Assembly (NCBI RefSeq): GCF_042654985.1
Contig: NZ_JBHSMT010000026.1
Span: 1 to 64,000 of the forward strand
Source: Paraherbaspirillum soli
Lineage (GTDB): Bacteria; Pseudomonadota; Gammaproteobacteria; Burkholderiales; Burkholderiaceae_D
Direction: 5' to 3'
DNA: 64,000 nucleotides
The notes below the pieces were generated by a model that made no database searches, was not told where the DNA came from, and saw nothing but the letters and a program-made list of their open reading frames with translations. Of this stretch, positions 7,760-16,204 are shown one piece after another. The position numbers and the translations under genes were made by a program. Position 1 is the stretch's first letter. Every line of letters begins with the position of its first letter.

Positions 7760-7960
7760 ATGAAACACCACATACGCTATCTACACTACGCGTCGGAGTT
7801 TTCCAAATTCCTCGAAGAATTAAAGCAACAACATCCCGAGATTGAGGAACATCAGCGCGAGGGTTTCGCCTTGCTGTGGGACCGGCCGCCGCTTGACCTG
7901 GAGGAACAGGAGCGCGCGAATGCGTCCGAGGTAAAGCCCAAGGCTTACGTGTACGCCTGA
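7760..7960 (+). CDS. DUF3460-family small protein
   Basis: 66 residues. The family pattern is visible: a short N-terminal helix, SEFSKFLEELKQQHPEIEEHQREG, LLWDRPPLDLEEQ, and the terminal motif AYVYA. DUF3460 is a betaproteobacterial family with no known function. The ATG at 7760 is preferred over the overlapping GTG at 7757. It lies 100 bp after the carboxypeptidase gene and may be independently transcribed. Confidence 0.8.
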   Translation: MKHHIRYLHYASEFSKFLEELKQQHPEIEEHQREGFALLWDRPPLDLEEQERANASEVKPKAYVYA

Positions 7961-8047
7961 GCAATGCGTGGTTAGTGCTGGTGGCAGCGGAACAATTCCA
8001 TTTTCAAAAAAATCTAAGGAGTATTGATCGAGTAGGAGGTAATGCAT

Positions 8048-8428
8048 ATGGACATGAAATTGAGCGTCAAGCGATGGCAGGATTGGGGCAATTTATTACT
8101 TGGGGCTTGGCTATTTGTTTCTCCTTGGGTCATGCAGTATTCGTCCGACCTGCCCAACGCGATTTGGAACGCCCACCTGCTTGGGGCGGCGATTGTGGTG
8201 TTCGCGGCATTTGCCGTTTATATCCCCAGGGTATGGGAGGAAGCGCTGAATACGGCATTGGGCATCTGGATGATTGTGTCGCCTTGGGTGCTGGGCTTTG
8301 CTTCTGAAAAAAGTGTGGCCGCGAATGCCGTGGTCGTCGGTATTTTGGTTGCAGCTTTTGCTGGCTGGGCCATGGTGCACGACAAGAATTTCGATAAATG
8401 GATGCATGAGCATCATGTGACGCACTAG
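8048..8428 (+). CDS. SPW-repeat membrane protein
   Basis: About 126 residues with four hydrophobic segments. Two copies of the SPW motif are visible: WLFVSPWVMQY (about residues 21-31) and WMIVSPWVLGF (about residues 77-87), each in a helix pair, as expected for the SPW family (two-repeat inner-membrane proteins of unknown function). AGGAGGT at 8035-8041 favours the ATG at 8048 over the too-close ATG at 8042. A short terminator follows. Confidence 0.85.
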   Translation: MDMKLSVKRWQDWGNLLLGAWLFVSPWVMQYSSDLPNAIWNAHLLGAAIVVFAAFAVYIPRVWEEALNTALGIWMIVSPWVLGFASEKSVAANAVVVGILVAAFAGWAMVHDKNFDKWMHEHHVTH

Positions 8429-8468
8429 CATTTCGTAGCTGCCAACAGATAAAGCATCAAATAATTCG

Positions 8469-8496
8469 CCCGCTGAGTAATCCGGCGGGTTTTTTT
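8469..8496 (+). terminator. Terminator after the SPW-repeat gene
   Basis: CCCGC and GCGGG form a 5-bp stem with an 11-base loop, followed by TTTTTTT. Short stem but good T-run. Confidence 0.6.
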
Positions 8497-8621
8497 ATGC
8501 GCATTTGACATACAGCGAGCGCGGCGAGCTTGATAAAACCATTGCTATTCGGAAATCGGAGAATAAGCTGTAGAAGATATGACGCTTGCCTGGCAAGCGT
8601 TCTTTTATGTGGAGATGGGCC

Positions 8622-10067
8622 ATGAAATTCTCCCGCCGCGCGACCGATAAACTGCCAAACGATGTCGCCAAGAACGAGGTGTCGCCGGCGACGCGGATGG
8701 CCACCGCCAGCCAGCGCAAGTTCGCGCTCTGGATGTGCGTCACGCTGTGCGTGATTACCGTTTTCCTGCTGCCGTTTGCGCAAGCGCAATGGGGCAAGGT
8801 GCCGGCGTTTCTTCCCTCCTATCAGACGGCGGTGATCGGCACCTATCTGGTGACTGCCTACCTGATGTACGGCCACTACAAAGCCACCCGTTCGGAAGCG
8901 TTGCTGCATCTGAGCGCGGGTTGTTTGTACACTGCCGGCATCTTGATCGTGCAATTCATGTCCTTCCCCGGCGCATTTGTCGAACATGGTTCTCTACTGG
9001 GAGGAGGGCAAACCACAATCTGGCTGTGGTTCTTCTGGCACGCAGGCCCGGCGGTCGGCATCCTGCTTTTTGCGTGGAGCGAATTTAGACGGCCCGGCTA
9101 TCTGGCCGTGAATCATCAGCAAGCCATTCGCCAGACAGGGATCGTGCTGGCAATCGCGTTTGCGGCGACGGTGGTCCTGGTCACCGTGTTCCATGCCTGG
9201 CTTCCGGTGCTGGACGTCAAAGGCAATTTCAGCAGGATCACCAGCACCGGCATCGCACCTGCGCTTCAAGTGCTGTTGACGCTGTCGCTGGTCATACTAT
9301 GGCGCGCCAGTCGCTTCCGTAATGTTTTGCATGTGTGGCTCGGCATCACGCTGGTGGCGCTGTTGTGCGATAACGCCATTACGATGATGGGAGCATCCCG
9401 GCTGTCGCTCGGCTGGTATATCGGGCGCATCAATGCGCTGATTTCCTCATCGGTCATGATGTTGGTCTACCTGCAAGACATCAAGCAATCCTATGTGACC
9501 AGCATGGCGATTGCCGACCGTTTGGCCAGTTCCAATGCGCAGTTGGAAATGCAGGTCGATAAAGCGCGGCTCGACACGCTGACCAAACTTCCCGGCCGCG
9601 ATCTGTTCGGCGAGAGAGCCGAATTGCTGCGCGCCTCAAGTGTGGCGGGCGGCTTGGGCTTTGCCACCTTGTTTATCGATTTGGACGGTTTCAAGTCGAT
9701 CAACGATCGTTTCGGCCATGAACATGGCGATATCGTCCTGATTCGCGCGGCTGATGCGCTGCGATCCGTGTTGCGCGATACCGATGTAGTAGGGCGTCTC
9801 GGCGGCGATGAATTTGTCGCATGCCTGAGCACGCCCGCCGGCGCCGTATTGGAGATTGCCAATAAGATTTCCGAACGCATCGTCGACAAAATCGGCAAGA
9901 TCGGCGATGGCCTAGGCGCCAGCGTCGGGGTCAGTATTTGCAATACGGATATGACCCGCGCTTTACAGGAAGCCGATGAAGCGATGTACGACGCCAAGAA
10001 GCTTGGCAAGAACAGATTCAACCTGTTCCACGACAAGCCGAAGCTGGTGAATCTGGCGAGCGGTTGA
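8622..10067 (+). CDS. Membrane diguanylate cyclase (MASE4-like sensor + GGDEF)
   Basis: 481 residues from ATG 8622. Residues ~35-290 hold about eight hydrophobic helices resembling the MASE4 integral membrane sensor. A short coiled segment (SSNAQLEMQVDKARLDTLTKL) leads to a GGDEF domain with an intact GGDEF active site about residue 403. R-D-T-D lies five residues before it and is a proper RxxD inhibitory I-site, so the enzyme should make c-di-GMP with product inhibition. No EAL domain. The MKFSRR start is chosen because of GGAGATG just upstream; an in-frame start at 8586 is also possible. Confidence 0.88.
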   Translation: MKFSRRATDKLPNDVAKNEVSPATRMATASQRKFALWMCVTLCVITVFLLPFAQAQWGKVPAFLPSYQTAVIGTYLVTAYLMYGHYKATRSEALLHLSAGCLYTAGILIVQFMSFPGAFVEHGSLLGGGQTTIWLWFFWHAGPAVGILLFAWSEFRRPGYLAVNHQQAIRQTGIVLAIAFAATVVLVTVFHAWLPVLDVKGNFSRITSTGIAPALQVLLTLSLVILWRASRFRNVLHVWLGITLVALLCDNAITMMGASRLSLGWYIGRINALISSSVMMLVYLQDIKQSYVTSMAIADRLASSNAQLEMQVDKARLDTLTKLPGRDLFGERAELLRASSVAGGLGFATLFIDLDGFKSINDRFGHEHGDIVLIRAADALRSVLRDTDVVGRLGGDEFVACLSTPAGAVLEIANKISERIVDKIGKIGDGLGASVGVSICNTDMTRALQEADEAMYDAKKLGKNRFNLFHDKPKLVNLASG

Positions 10068-10088
10068 AACCGTGTGAAATAGGGGAGG

Positions 10089-10163
10089 TGGTCCCGCCAA
10101 CAGGAATCGGACCTGTATCTAGCGCTTAGGAGGCACTTGTTCTATCCATTGAACTATGGCGAG
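10089..10163 (-). tRNA. tRNA-Arg (anticodon CCT)
   Basis: On the minus strand CTCGCCA opens the acceptor stem and pairs with TGGCGGG (one G-U), followed by A and an encoded CCA. The D arm GTTC...GAAC, the anticodon stem AGTGC/GCGCT with loop CTCCTAA (anticodon CCT), and the T arm ACAGG-TTCGATT-CCTGT are all intact. No integrated element is visible at its 3' end. Confidence 0.93.
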
Positions 10164-10302
10164 GGAATGATTTTGACGGGATAGAATAAGTCATTGCTTT
10201 CAACGATATTCCTAATGAATTCAAGCGCTTAAGAAAACTTTTGTGCGCCTTCATATCGTCCCGCATCAATCCGGATCGCCCGATATCACGACCTCCTTAC
10301 TA

Positions 10303-10321
10303 CCGATTTGCTACAAATCGG
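10303..10321. other. Small hairpin upstream of the tRNA gene
   Basis: CCGATTTG and CAAATCGG pair perfectly around CTA. It lies in the 267-bp interval between tRNA-Arg and the SnoaL-like gene and may end transcription of the minus-strand SnoaL-like gene, although no T-run follows. Confidence 0.35.
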
Positions 10322-10430
10322 CAGGCGCTGGAGGGCGCAAATCCGGCGAACCGGCAAGAGTATAACAAAGACTTTCCGATCAAAGGCGGAAGCTGGATGT
10401 TTATGAAAGAGAATTGAAGCGATCAAGCCG

Positions 10431-10928
10431 CTATGCAGGAAACAGCACCGCGGGATTGCCCTGGAACCATACATTCTCGATTTTCATATCCTGGACCAGC
10501 CACTTGCCTTGCTCACTATCTTGTTCGCGCACCAGCGAGACCGTGTAAATGTTCTTCAGCAGCAGGTTAGAGGTGTGATCGTTTTTTGGAACATGCTGCG
10601 CTTCCACCAATGCAAACAAGGTCGCTCCGCTGCCCTCTAGCGCCACCCGCGGATTGGTGACGGTATGGGTGGTGGCCAGGCCCGATACCGCGTGCATGAT
10701 GGTGTTGACGATGTTGTCGCGGCCCTTCAGCACAGGCATTTCCACGCCGAAGCGTGCGGCCGGGCCGGTGAAGTCTAGCGTTGCATTTGGCGCGAATGCC
10801 GATTCGAATAGCGCTTTATCGCCGGTATCCTGGCCGGCGCCGAAACGATACAGGGCATCAATAATTTCTGTGTGGTCTTTAAATGTCAGGTCGGCAGGGG
10901 TGTTTGCAAGATGATCGGTATTTTTCAT
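10431..10928 (-). CDS. SnoaL/NTF2-like domain protein
   Basis: 165 residues from ATG 10928, which has GGAGGA 5 bases upstream; the longer frame adds 15 unlikely residues. The pattern is an NTF2/SnoaL_4 fold: helix FKDHTEIIDALYRFGAGQDTGD, ALFESAFAPNATLDFTGP, GRDNIVNTIMHAVSG, then strands with HTVTNPRVAL, GATLFALVEAQHV and WLVQDMKIENVWFQG. Family members are small-molecule isomerases, dehydratases or cyclases, or have no known activity; substrate is unknown. It is divergent from the HxlR regulator, which is a likely controller. Confidence 0.75.
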   Translation of the reverse strand: MKNTDHLANTPADLTFKDHTEIIDALYRFGAGQDTGDKALFESAFAPNATLDFTGPAARFGVEMPVLKGRDNIVNTIMHAVSGLATTHTVTNPRVALEGSGATLFALVEAQHVPKNDHTSNLLLKNIYTVSLVREQDSEQGKWLVQDMKIENVWFQGNPAVLFPA

Positions 10929-11015
10929 ATATCCTCCAAAAAATGAACTGGAGGCAATATTAAAATCGAACACCAGTTGTCACAAGAACGCACCGCAAGG
11001 GGAATAAGTAACCAG

Positions 11016-11450
11016 ATGGATACTAATGGACAAGTTATAAAAGTGGCATGCCTGCCGGAATCGAAGCGATGCCGGCGTCTGGTGCAGGAGACGCTTGAGT
11101 TGATCGGGAATAAATGGGCGGTGCCTATCGTTCTGACGCTGCATGCCAAATCGCCTTTGCGTAACAGTGATTTGAAACATTCGGTTGACGGCATCAGCCC
11201 CAAGGAGCTTGCCAAGCAGCTGCGCTTGCTGGAGGCGGCTGGCGTGATCGGCCGCAAGGTCTATCCTTCGATTCCGCCGCGGGTGGAATACTGGTTGACT
11301 GATTTGGGGAGCTCCTTGCATCCGCTGTTGGAGGGGCTGGCCGCCTGGGCTGCGCTGCACGGCGAACAAGTGGAGCGCAACCGGGACGAGTATGCCGCCG
11401 GCGCCGAGCAAGAGGCCGCAAGCGGATCGGTGGTCCACAGAATTTGGTAG
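11016..11450 (+). CDS. HxlR-family transcriptional regulator
   Basis: 144 residues. The HxlR winged helix is clear: CRRLVQETLELIGNKWAVPIVLTL, then RNSDLKHSVDGISPKELAKQLRLLEAAGVIGRKVYP and PPRVEYWLTDLGSSLHPLLEGLAAWA. Such dimeric regulators often act on a divergent neighbour in response to electrophiles or redox signals; the N-terminal Cys in VACLPESKRCRR could be relevant. ATG 11016 is preferred to an upstream TTG at 10977, which lies in the shared promoter region. Confidence 0.88.
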   Translation: MDTNGQVIKVACLPESKRCRRLVQETLELIGNKWAVPIVLTLHAKSPLRNSDLKHSVDGISPKELAKQLRLLEAAGVIGRKVYPSIPPRVEYWLTDLGSSLHPLLEGLAAWAALHGEQVERNRDEYAAGAEQEAASGSVVHRIW

Positions 11451-11588
11451 CCGCGGAACGGGTCTTTCCGTCGCATTTGCGTGGTGTAGAATTCGTGTCC
11501 CCAAGGTGGCGGGAGGTGGTTTCGGCAGGCAAAGATTGCCGACCGGAACCCGCAGTCCGCGCTACCTGTCAACCATGCCATCGAAGAA

Positions 11589-12428
11589 ATGAACATCACT
11601 ATCAACGAGGAACTGCGCAGCTATATCGACCCGCTGACCGCCAATGAATATGCAGCACTTGAGCGCAGCATCCTGGCCGAAGGCTGCCGCGACGCGCTGG
11701 TGTTGTGGGGCGAGGTGCTGATCGACGGTCACAACCGTTATGCAATTTGCCAGAAACACGGCATCGAGTTCCGGACCGTGCAAAATGCTAATTTCTCGAC
11801 TATCGATGATGTGCTGTTGTGGTTGATCGATAATCATCTGGCACGGCGCAGCGTGTCTGATTTCCAGCGCGGCGTGCTGGCGCTGCGCAAGAAAGACCTG
11901 GTTGCGGCCCGCACCAGAGCGCAGCAGGACAGCGCGCTGCCGGTTGTTGCGGCGGAGCTGCCGGCGCCGGCTCCGATCGGCACGCGCGAAGAGATCGCCA
12001 AGATCGCCGGCATCAGCAGCAATACGATCAGCCAGATCGAAAAAATCCAGAAAACCGCCGCGCCTGAATTGGTCGAGGCAGTCCGGGCCGGCACCATCTC
12101 GATCAATGCCGCGGCGGCCGTTGCTTCGCTGCCCAGCGCCGAACAAGTCGCGGCGGTTGCCGGCGGCAAAAAAGAGTTGCAGCAGGCGGCGAAACTGGTG
12201 CGCGAAAAGAAATCGTCGGCCAGGCCGGCCCGCACCGACGATCCGCTCGAAGCGCCAAGTGCAGCGCCGGCAAAGGAAAGCGAAGTGGTCAACGAGGCAG
12301 CCAATGAAGTTGCCTTGCTAAGCGCGAGAATTGACGAGCTGACGGCCGAAAATACTGCGCTGAAGCAGCAAATCGCTACGCTGAATGCGGCTTTGGAGGA
12401 CGCCAATCGTAGCGCGGCATCTGCTTGA
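11589..12428 (+). CDS. Orphan ParB-like nuclease/DNA-binding protein
   Basis: 279 residues. The N-terminus is a ParB/Srx-like domain (YAALERSILAEGCRDALVLW, DGHNRYAICQKHGIEF), followed by a HTH-like region (REEIAKIAGISSNTISQIEKI, EAVRAGTISINAAAAVASLP) and a C-terminal coiled coil (residues ~245-275, ELTAENTALKQQIATLNAAL). There is no ParA gene next to it, so it is not a standard partition operon. The gene may act in regulation or DNA binding. It stands between the HxlR gene and a small ORF on the same strand. Confidence 0.75.
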   Translation: MNITINEELRSYIDPLTANEYAALERSILAEGCRDALVLWGEVLIDGHNRYAICQKHGIEFRTVQNANFSTIDDVLLWLIDNHLARRSVSDFQRGVLALRKKDLVAARTRAQQDSALPVVAAELPAPAPIGTREEIAKIAGISSNTISQIEKIQKTAAPELVEAVRAGTISINAAAAVASLPSAEQVAAVAGGKKELQQAAKLVREKKSSARPARTDDPLEAPSAAPAKESEVVNEAANEVALLSARIDELTAENTALKQQIATLNAALEDANRSAASA

Positions 12429-12508
12429 GGCGATATCATCAAGCGCGGTGAAAGTGTTGAGATTTCTTTTCACTTTGCTACACTCCCGGCTTTATTTACG
12501 GAGATAGC

Positions 12509-12754
12509 ATGGCCGACCCCAAGAACATCGTCATTACGCCCGAGATCCCTAACGACAGCCTGCATCCCGACTTTGCGCTGATTTGCCGCGATATCGGCTT
12601 TGAGGTAGGCACCTCGCTCAAGCCGCAGCGCAAGGCGCAACTTTTCTCGGCCTTGGCCGACCTGAACGCATTGGCGCTGGAGCTGCGCGGCAATACCCGG
12701 AATCCGAGCTTGAACGGTTTTCTTGACGGCGTGATTACTGCGCTTGAAGAGTGA
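12509..12754 (+). CDS. Hypothetical small protein
   Basis: 81 residues, soluble, no signal peptide, with a GGAG ribosome site 10 bases before the ATG. Features are an N-terminal Asp/Pro segment, CRDIGFEVGTSLKP and a helical C-terminal half (QLFSALADLNALALELRG). No family is recognised. It follows the ParB-like gene by 80 bp and may share its transcript. Confidence 0.6.
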   Translation: MADPKNIVITPEIPNDSLHPDFALICRDIGFEVGTSLKPQRKAQLFSALADLNALALELRGNTRNPSLNGFLDGVITALEE

Positions 12755-12849
12755 GATTTTGCTGCGAATCCGACGGGCACCTCGAACTTCACAGGCCTGC
12801 GACCATCAGGCCGCAGGTTTGATCATCTTCGCAAAATACGCAGAACTGC

Positions 12850-13134
12850 TTATTGATTAGCTGGAGCGGCAGCAGGGGCTTCGACCGGGGCTGGGGCAGG
12901 CGTCGAGGCAGGAGCGGCAGCAGCTTGTGCTTTCTGCTCCGCAGCTTTCTTGTTAGCCATGTGGCGGCCAACGACGCAGCCGCCAATGGCGCCGACTACC
13001 GCATGATGACCCGCGTAATGTCCGGCAACGGCGCCTACCGCTGCGCCTTTCAGGCATCCTTTAGCACTGGCAATCCCTGATGCAGCTGTGAGAGCAATTG
13101 CACATGACAGTACGATAATAAGCTTTGATTTCAT
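12850..13134 (-). CDS. Exported glycine-rich protein with Ala/Pro tail
   Basis: 94 residues from ATG 13134. A signal peptide (MKSKLIIVLSCAIALTAASGIASA) precedes a glycine-zipper-like hydrophobic segment (AVGAVAGHYAGHHAVVGAIGG) with two Cys, then an Ala/Pro-rich disordered tail. Small envelope proteins with glycine zippers are common and often membrane-interacting, but no specific function can be named. It is transcribed towards the ParB region. Confidence 0.6.
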   Translation of the reverse strand: MKSKLIIVLSCAIALTAASGIASAKGCLKGAAVGAVAGHYAGHHAVVGAIGGCVVGRHMANKKAAEQKAQAAAAPASTPAPAPVEAPAAAPANQ

Positions 13135-13365
13135 TTTTTCCCCAGTCACTATTAATGTTGGACTACCGCGTATTAACGGTTGCGAGGCTGGAACCGGTTG
13201 ACAGGTCGATGTCGCGTAGTGCCCAACAGCCGAGAATAATTGGCATCAGCGCATCAACTGCGCAACTAACAGCGATTTGGTCCGCGCTATAGGTACAATG
13301 CGCACTTCATTCATTTAATTCACTGCGTGTCGTTTGCCGCAGATCTTTCTGGTCCCATCCTATTT

Positions 13366-15273
13366 ATGGCAGTCATCTCTATTACCAATGCGCAGCTTGC
13401 GTTTGGCCACGTCGCGTTGCTCGATCGCGCGGAATTTTCCCTGGAAACCGGCGAACGGGTCGGCCTGATCGGCCGTAACGGCACCGGCAAGTCGTCGCTG
13501 CTGAAGACCATCGCCGGCGTGTCCAAGCTGGATGACGGCTTGATGGTGATGCAGCAAGGCATCAAGATCGCTTATGTCGATCAAGAGCCGCATTTCGAGC
13601 CCGAGATGTCGGTATTCGACGCGGTGGCGTCGGGCATGGGCGAGATGCAGGCGCTGCTGAGCGAATACGATGCGCTGACCGGCCAGTTCGGCGGCGACGA
13701 CGATGACGCCATCATGGAGCGCATGCACGATATCCAGAGCAAGCTGGATGCCGCCGATGCCTGGAGCTTGACCAACAAGGTCGAGACCACGCTGGATCGC
13801 CTGAATCTGAACAAAGAAGCATTGATGGGCACGCTGTCGGGTGGGATGCAAAAACGCGTCGCGCTGGCTTGCGCTTTGGTCAGTGCGCCCGACGTGCTGC
13901 TGCTGGACGAGCCGACCAACCATCTGGATTTCAGCTCGATCATGTGGCTGGAAGGCTTGCTGCGCGACTACAAGGGTAGTGTGCTGTTCATCACCCACGA
14001 TCGCAGCTTCCTGGATAACGTCGCCACCCGCATCATCGAACTGGATCGCGGCCGCTTGCTGTCTTTCCCCGGCAATTTCACTACCTACCAGGTGCGCAAG
14101 GCTGAACAGCTGGAAATCGAGGAAATTGAAAACGCCAAATTCGACAAATTTCTGGCGCAGGAAGAAATCTGGATCCGCAAAGGCGTGCAAGCGCGTCGCA
14201 CTCGCGATGAGGGCCGGGTACGGCGGCTGGAAGCATTGCGGCTGGCGCGCAGCGCGCGCCGCGAGCAACAGGGGCAGGTCAAGCTGGATGTTTCTTCCGG
14301 CGAGCGTTCCGGCAAGATCGTGGCGGAGCTGACGGAAGTCAATCAAGCGTTCGGCAGCAAAGTGATCGTGCGCGATTTCAGCGCCACCATTTTGCGCGGC
14401 GACAAGGTCGGCCTGATCGGTCAGAACGGCGCCGGCAAGACCACCTTGCTGAAGCTGATCCTCGGCGAAAATCAGCCCGATAGCGGCACCGTCAAACAAG
14501 GCACCAAATTGCAGGTCGCGTATTTCGACCAGATGCGGGCGCAGCTGAATGAAGACGCCAGCCTGGCCGACACCATCGCGCCGGGTAGCGACTGGGTCGA
14601 GATCAACGGTCAGCGCAAGCATGTGATGACCTATTTGAACGACTTCCTGTTTGCGCCGGAACGTGCGCGTTCACCGGTCAAATCGCTGTCCGGCGGCGAA
14701 CGCAATCGGCTGCTGCTGGCGCGCTTGTTCGCCAAGCCGGCCAACGTGCTGGTGCTGGACGAACCGACCAACGATCTGGACATCGACACGCTGGAATTGC
14801 TGGAAGAATTGTTGGAGGACTATGCCGGTACCGTGTTCCTGGTCAGCCATGACCGCACCTTCCTCGACAATGTGGTGACGCAGGTGATCGCCGCCGAAGG
14901 CGACGGCATGTGGCGCGAATATGTCGGCGGTTACACCGACTGGGAGCGGGTGCGTCCGAGTCAGGCAGCGTCGATCGCCAAAGCCAAGAGCGAGATGAAA
15001 GTTGAAGCTAAAGCCGAGGTCGCACCACCGGCAGCGCCGAAACAGAAAAAATTGAGCTACAAAGAGCAGCGCGAACTGGAAGAGTTGCCGCTGTTGATTG
15101 CCAAACTGGAAGCGGAGCAAAAGACGATCTCAGGTCAGTTGGCCGACCCTGATTTGTACAAGCAAAAACCGGAAGAAGTGAAGCGCCTGAACGATCGTTT
15201 TGCCGAGATCGACGGCTTGCTGCTGGAAAGTCTGGAGAAGTGGGAAGTGATCGAGGCGCGCAGCAAGGGGTAA
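13366..15273 (+). CDS. uup: ABC-F ATPase Uup
   Basis: 635 residues. Two ABC domains without membrane segments: Walker A GRNGTGKSS and GQNGAGKTT, ABC signatures LSGGMQ and LSGGER, Walker B LLLDEPTNHLD and LVLDEPTNDLD. A charged linker (residues ~230-290) and a C-terminal coiled-coil with PKQKKLSYKEQRELEELP are diagnostic of Uup, which acts on ribosomes or branched DNA rather than in transport. The start MAVISITNAQL at 13366 matches the family; an upstream in-frame start at 13327 adds a non-conserved 13 residues. Confidence 0.92.
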   Translation: MAVISITNAQLAFGHVALLDRAEFSLETGERVGLIGRNGTGKSSLLKTIAGVSKLDDGLMVMQQGIKIAYVDQEPHFEPEMSVFDAVASGMGEMQALLSEYDALTGQFGGDDDDAIMERMHDIQSKLDAADAWSLTNKVETTLDRLNLNKEALMGTLSGGMQKRVALACALVSAPDVLLLDEPTNHLDFSSIMWLEGLLRDYKGSVLFITHDRSFLDNVATRIIELDRGRLLSFPGNFTTYQVRKAEQLEIEEIENAKFDKFLAQEEIWIRKGVQARRTRDEGRVRRLEALRLARSARREQQGQVKLDVSSGERSGKIVAELTEVNQAFGSKVIVRDFSATILRGDKVGLIGQNGAGKTTLLKLILGENQPDSGTVKQGTKLQVAYFDQMRAQLNEDASLADTIAPGSDWVEINGQRKHVMTYLNDFLFAPERARSPVKSLSGGERNRLLLARLFAKPANVLVLDEPTNDLDIDTLELLEELLEDYAGTVFLVSHDRTFLDNVVTQVIAAEGDGMWREYVGGYTDWERVRPSQAASIAKAKSEMKVEAKAEVAPPAAPKQKKLSYKEQRELEELPLLIAKLEAEQKTISGQLADPDLYKQKPEEVKRLNDRFAEIDGLLLESLEKWEVIEARSKG

Positions 15274-15321
15274 TACTGCGGCGGCGCCGGCGCTGGCTTG
15301 AGGGGCAGCGCCGGAGCCAAC

Positions 15322-16170
15322 TCAACGGCGCTGCGGCCGCCGAGCCTCCCGCAATGCAATTGCCTGCTGGCGCACGATTGGTGCGTCGGCCGCATGCGGC
15401 CGTTGCGCCAAATAATTTTCCAGGTCTTCCAGTGCCGCTTGCGGAGCATCCAGTTGTGCAAAAGCCAGTCCGCGGTCGCGCCGTTCCACCGCATCGCCGG
15501 GCAGCAGAATCAAGACTCGCTGCTGTACTTCAAGCAGGCGCTGCCACTGTTTGCCTTCCAGGAAAATCGCTTTCAAATTGCGCAGCATGCGGATCAGGAT
15601 GTCGTGCGGATGGGCGATTTGCAAGTAGGCAATCAACGGGATTGCCGCGCGGTCCGCATCTTCATGTGCAGCCAGATAGGGCTCGAGCCGTTCTTCCAGT
15701 TCCTCGCGCGACAGGCTGGCGCCGCTGGCCGGGTCGATCATGATGTCGCCGGACGGAATGGATAATTTCATCAGGAAATGCCCTGGAAACGACACGCCGT
15801 TGACCGGCAAGCCAATCTGATGCGCCAGCTCCATGTACACCAGCGCCAGCGAAATCGGAATCCCGCGCCGCTTGACGATGACCCTATGCAGATAGCTATT
15901 GTCCGGATCGTAATAATTGTTGACGTTGATGGCGAATCCCAGCTCCTGGAAGAAGAAGTGATTCAGCAAGCGCAATTTTTGAATTGAAGATGCGTCAGCA
16001 GGCAAGCGCTGGCGCAGCGTGTTGGCGAGGCGATCAAGCTCGTTTTGCGGCGTGCCGAGATCCAGCTCTGGATAGGCGTCTTGCGCAATCGCCAGCGCTG
16101 CCTCAAACAGCGGCACATCGCTGGCCTGTTGCACCAGCGAAGTGAAGTAGTCCAGGGAAGTGATCGTCAT
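15322..16170 (-). CDS. sirB1: SirB1-family transglutaminase-like/TPR protein
   Basis: 282 residues. The SirB1 transglutaminase-like region is clear: LRLLNHFFFQELGF, NNYYDPDNSYLHRVIVKRRG, IPISLALVYMELAHQIGLPV and SFPGHFLMKL. The C-terminal ~90 residues form TPR-like helices (HDILIRMLRNLKAIFLEG, QWQRLLEVQQRVLILLPGD). The molecular role of the family is not settled. It sits 34 bp after murJ on the same strand, suggesting one transcript. The 3' ends of uup and this gene converge. Confidence 0.85.
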   Translation of the reverse strand: MTITSLDYFTSLVQQASDVPLFEAALAIAQDAYPELDLGTPQNELDRLANTLRQRLPADASSIQKLRLLNHFFFQELGFAINVNNYYDPDNSYLHRVIVKRRGIPISLALVYMELAHQIGLPVNGVSFPGHFLMKLSIPSGDIMIDPASGASLSREELEERLEPYLAAHEDADRAAIPLIAYLQIAHPHDILIRMLRNLKAIFLEGKQWQRLLEVQQRVLILLPGDAVERRDRGLAFAQLDAPQAALEDLENYLAQRPHAADAPIVRQQAIALREARRPQRR

Positions 16171-16204
16171 GCTGGCTTTCCTCTTCCTAGTAAATAGTCG
16201 GTGC

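Noticed and set aside
10089..10163. Integrated element at tRNA-Arg
   Set aside because: No integrase or repeated tRNA 3' end is visible next to the tRNA.
13360..14622. Antisense ORF of 420 codons opposite uup
   Set aside because: Opposite a well-conserved ABC-F gene with full motifs; no family and no ribosome site.
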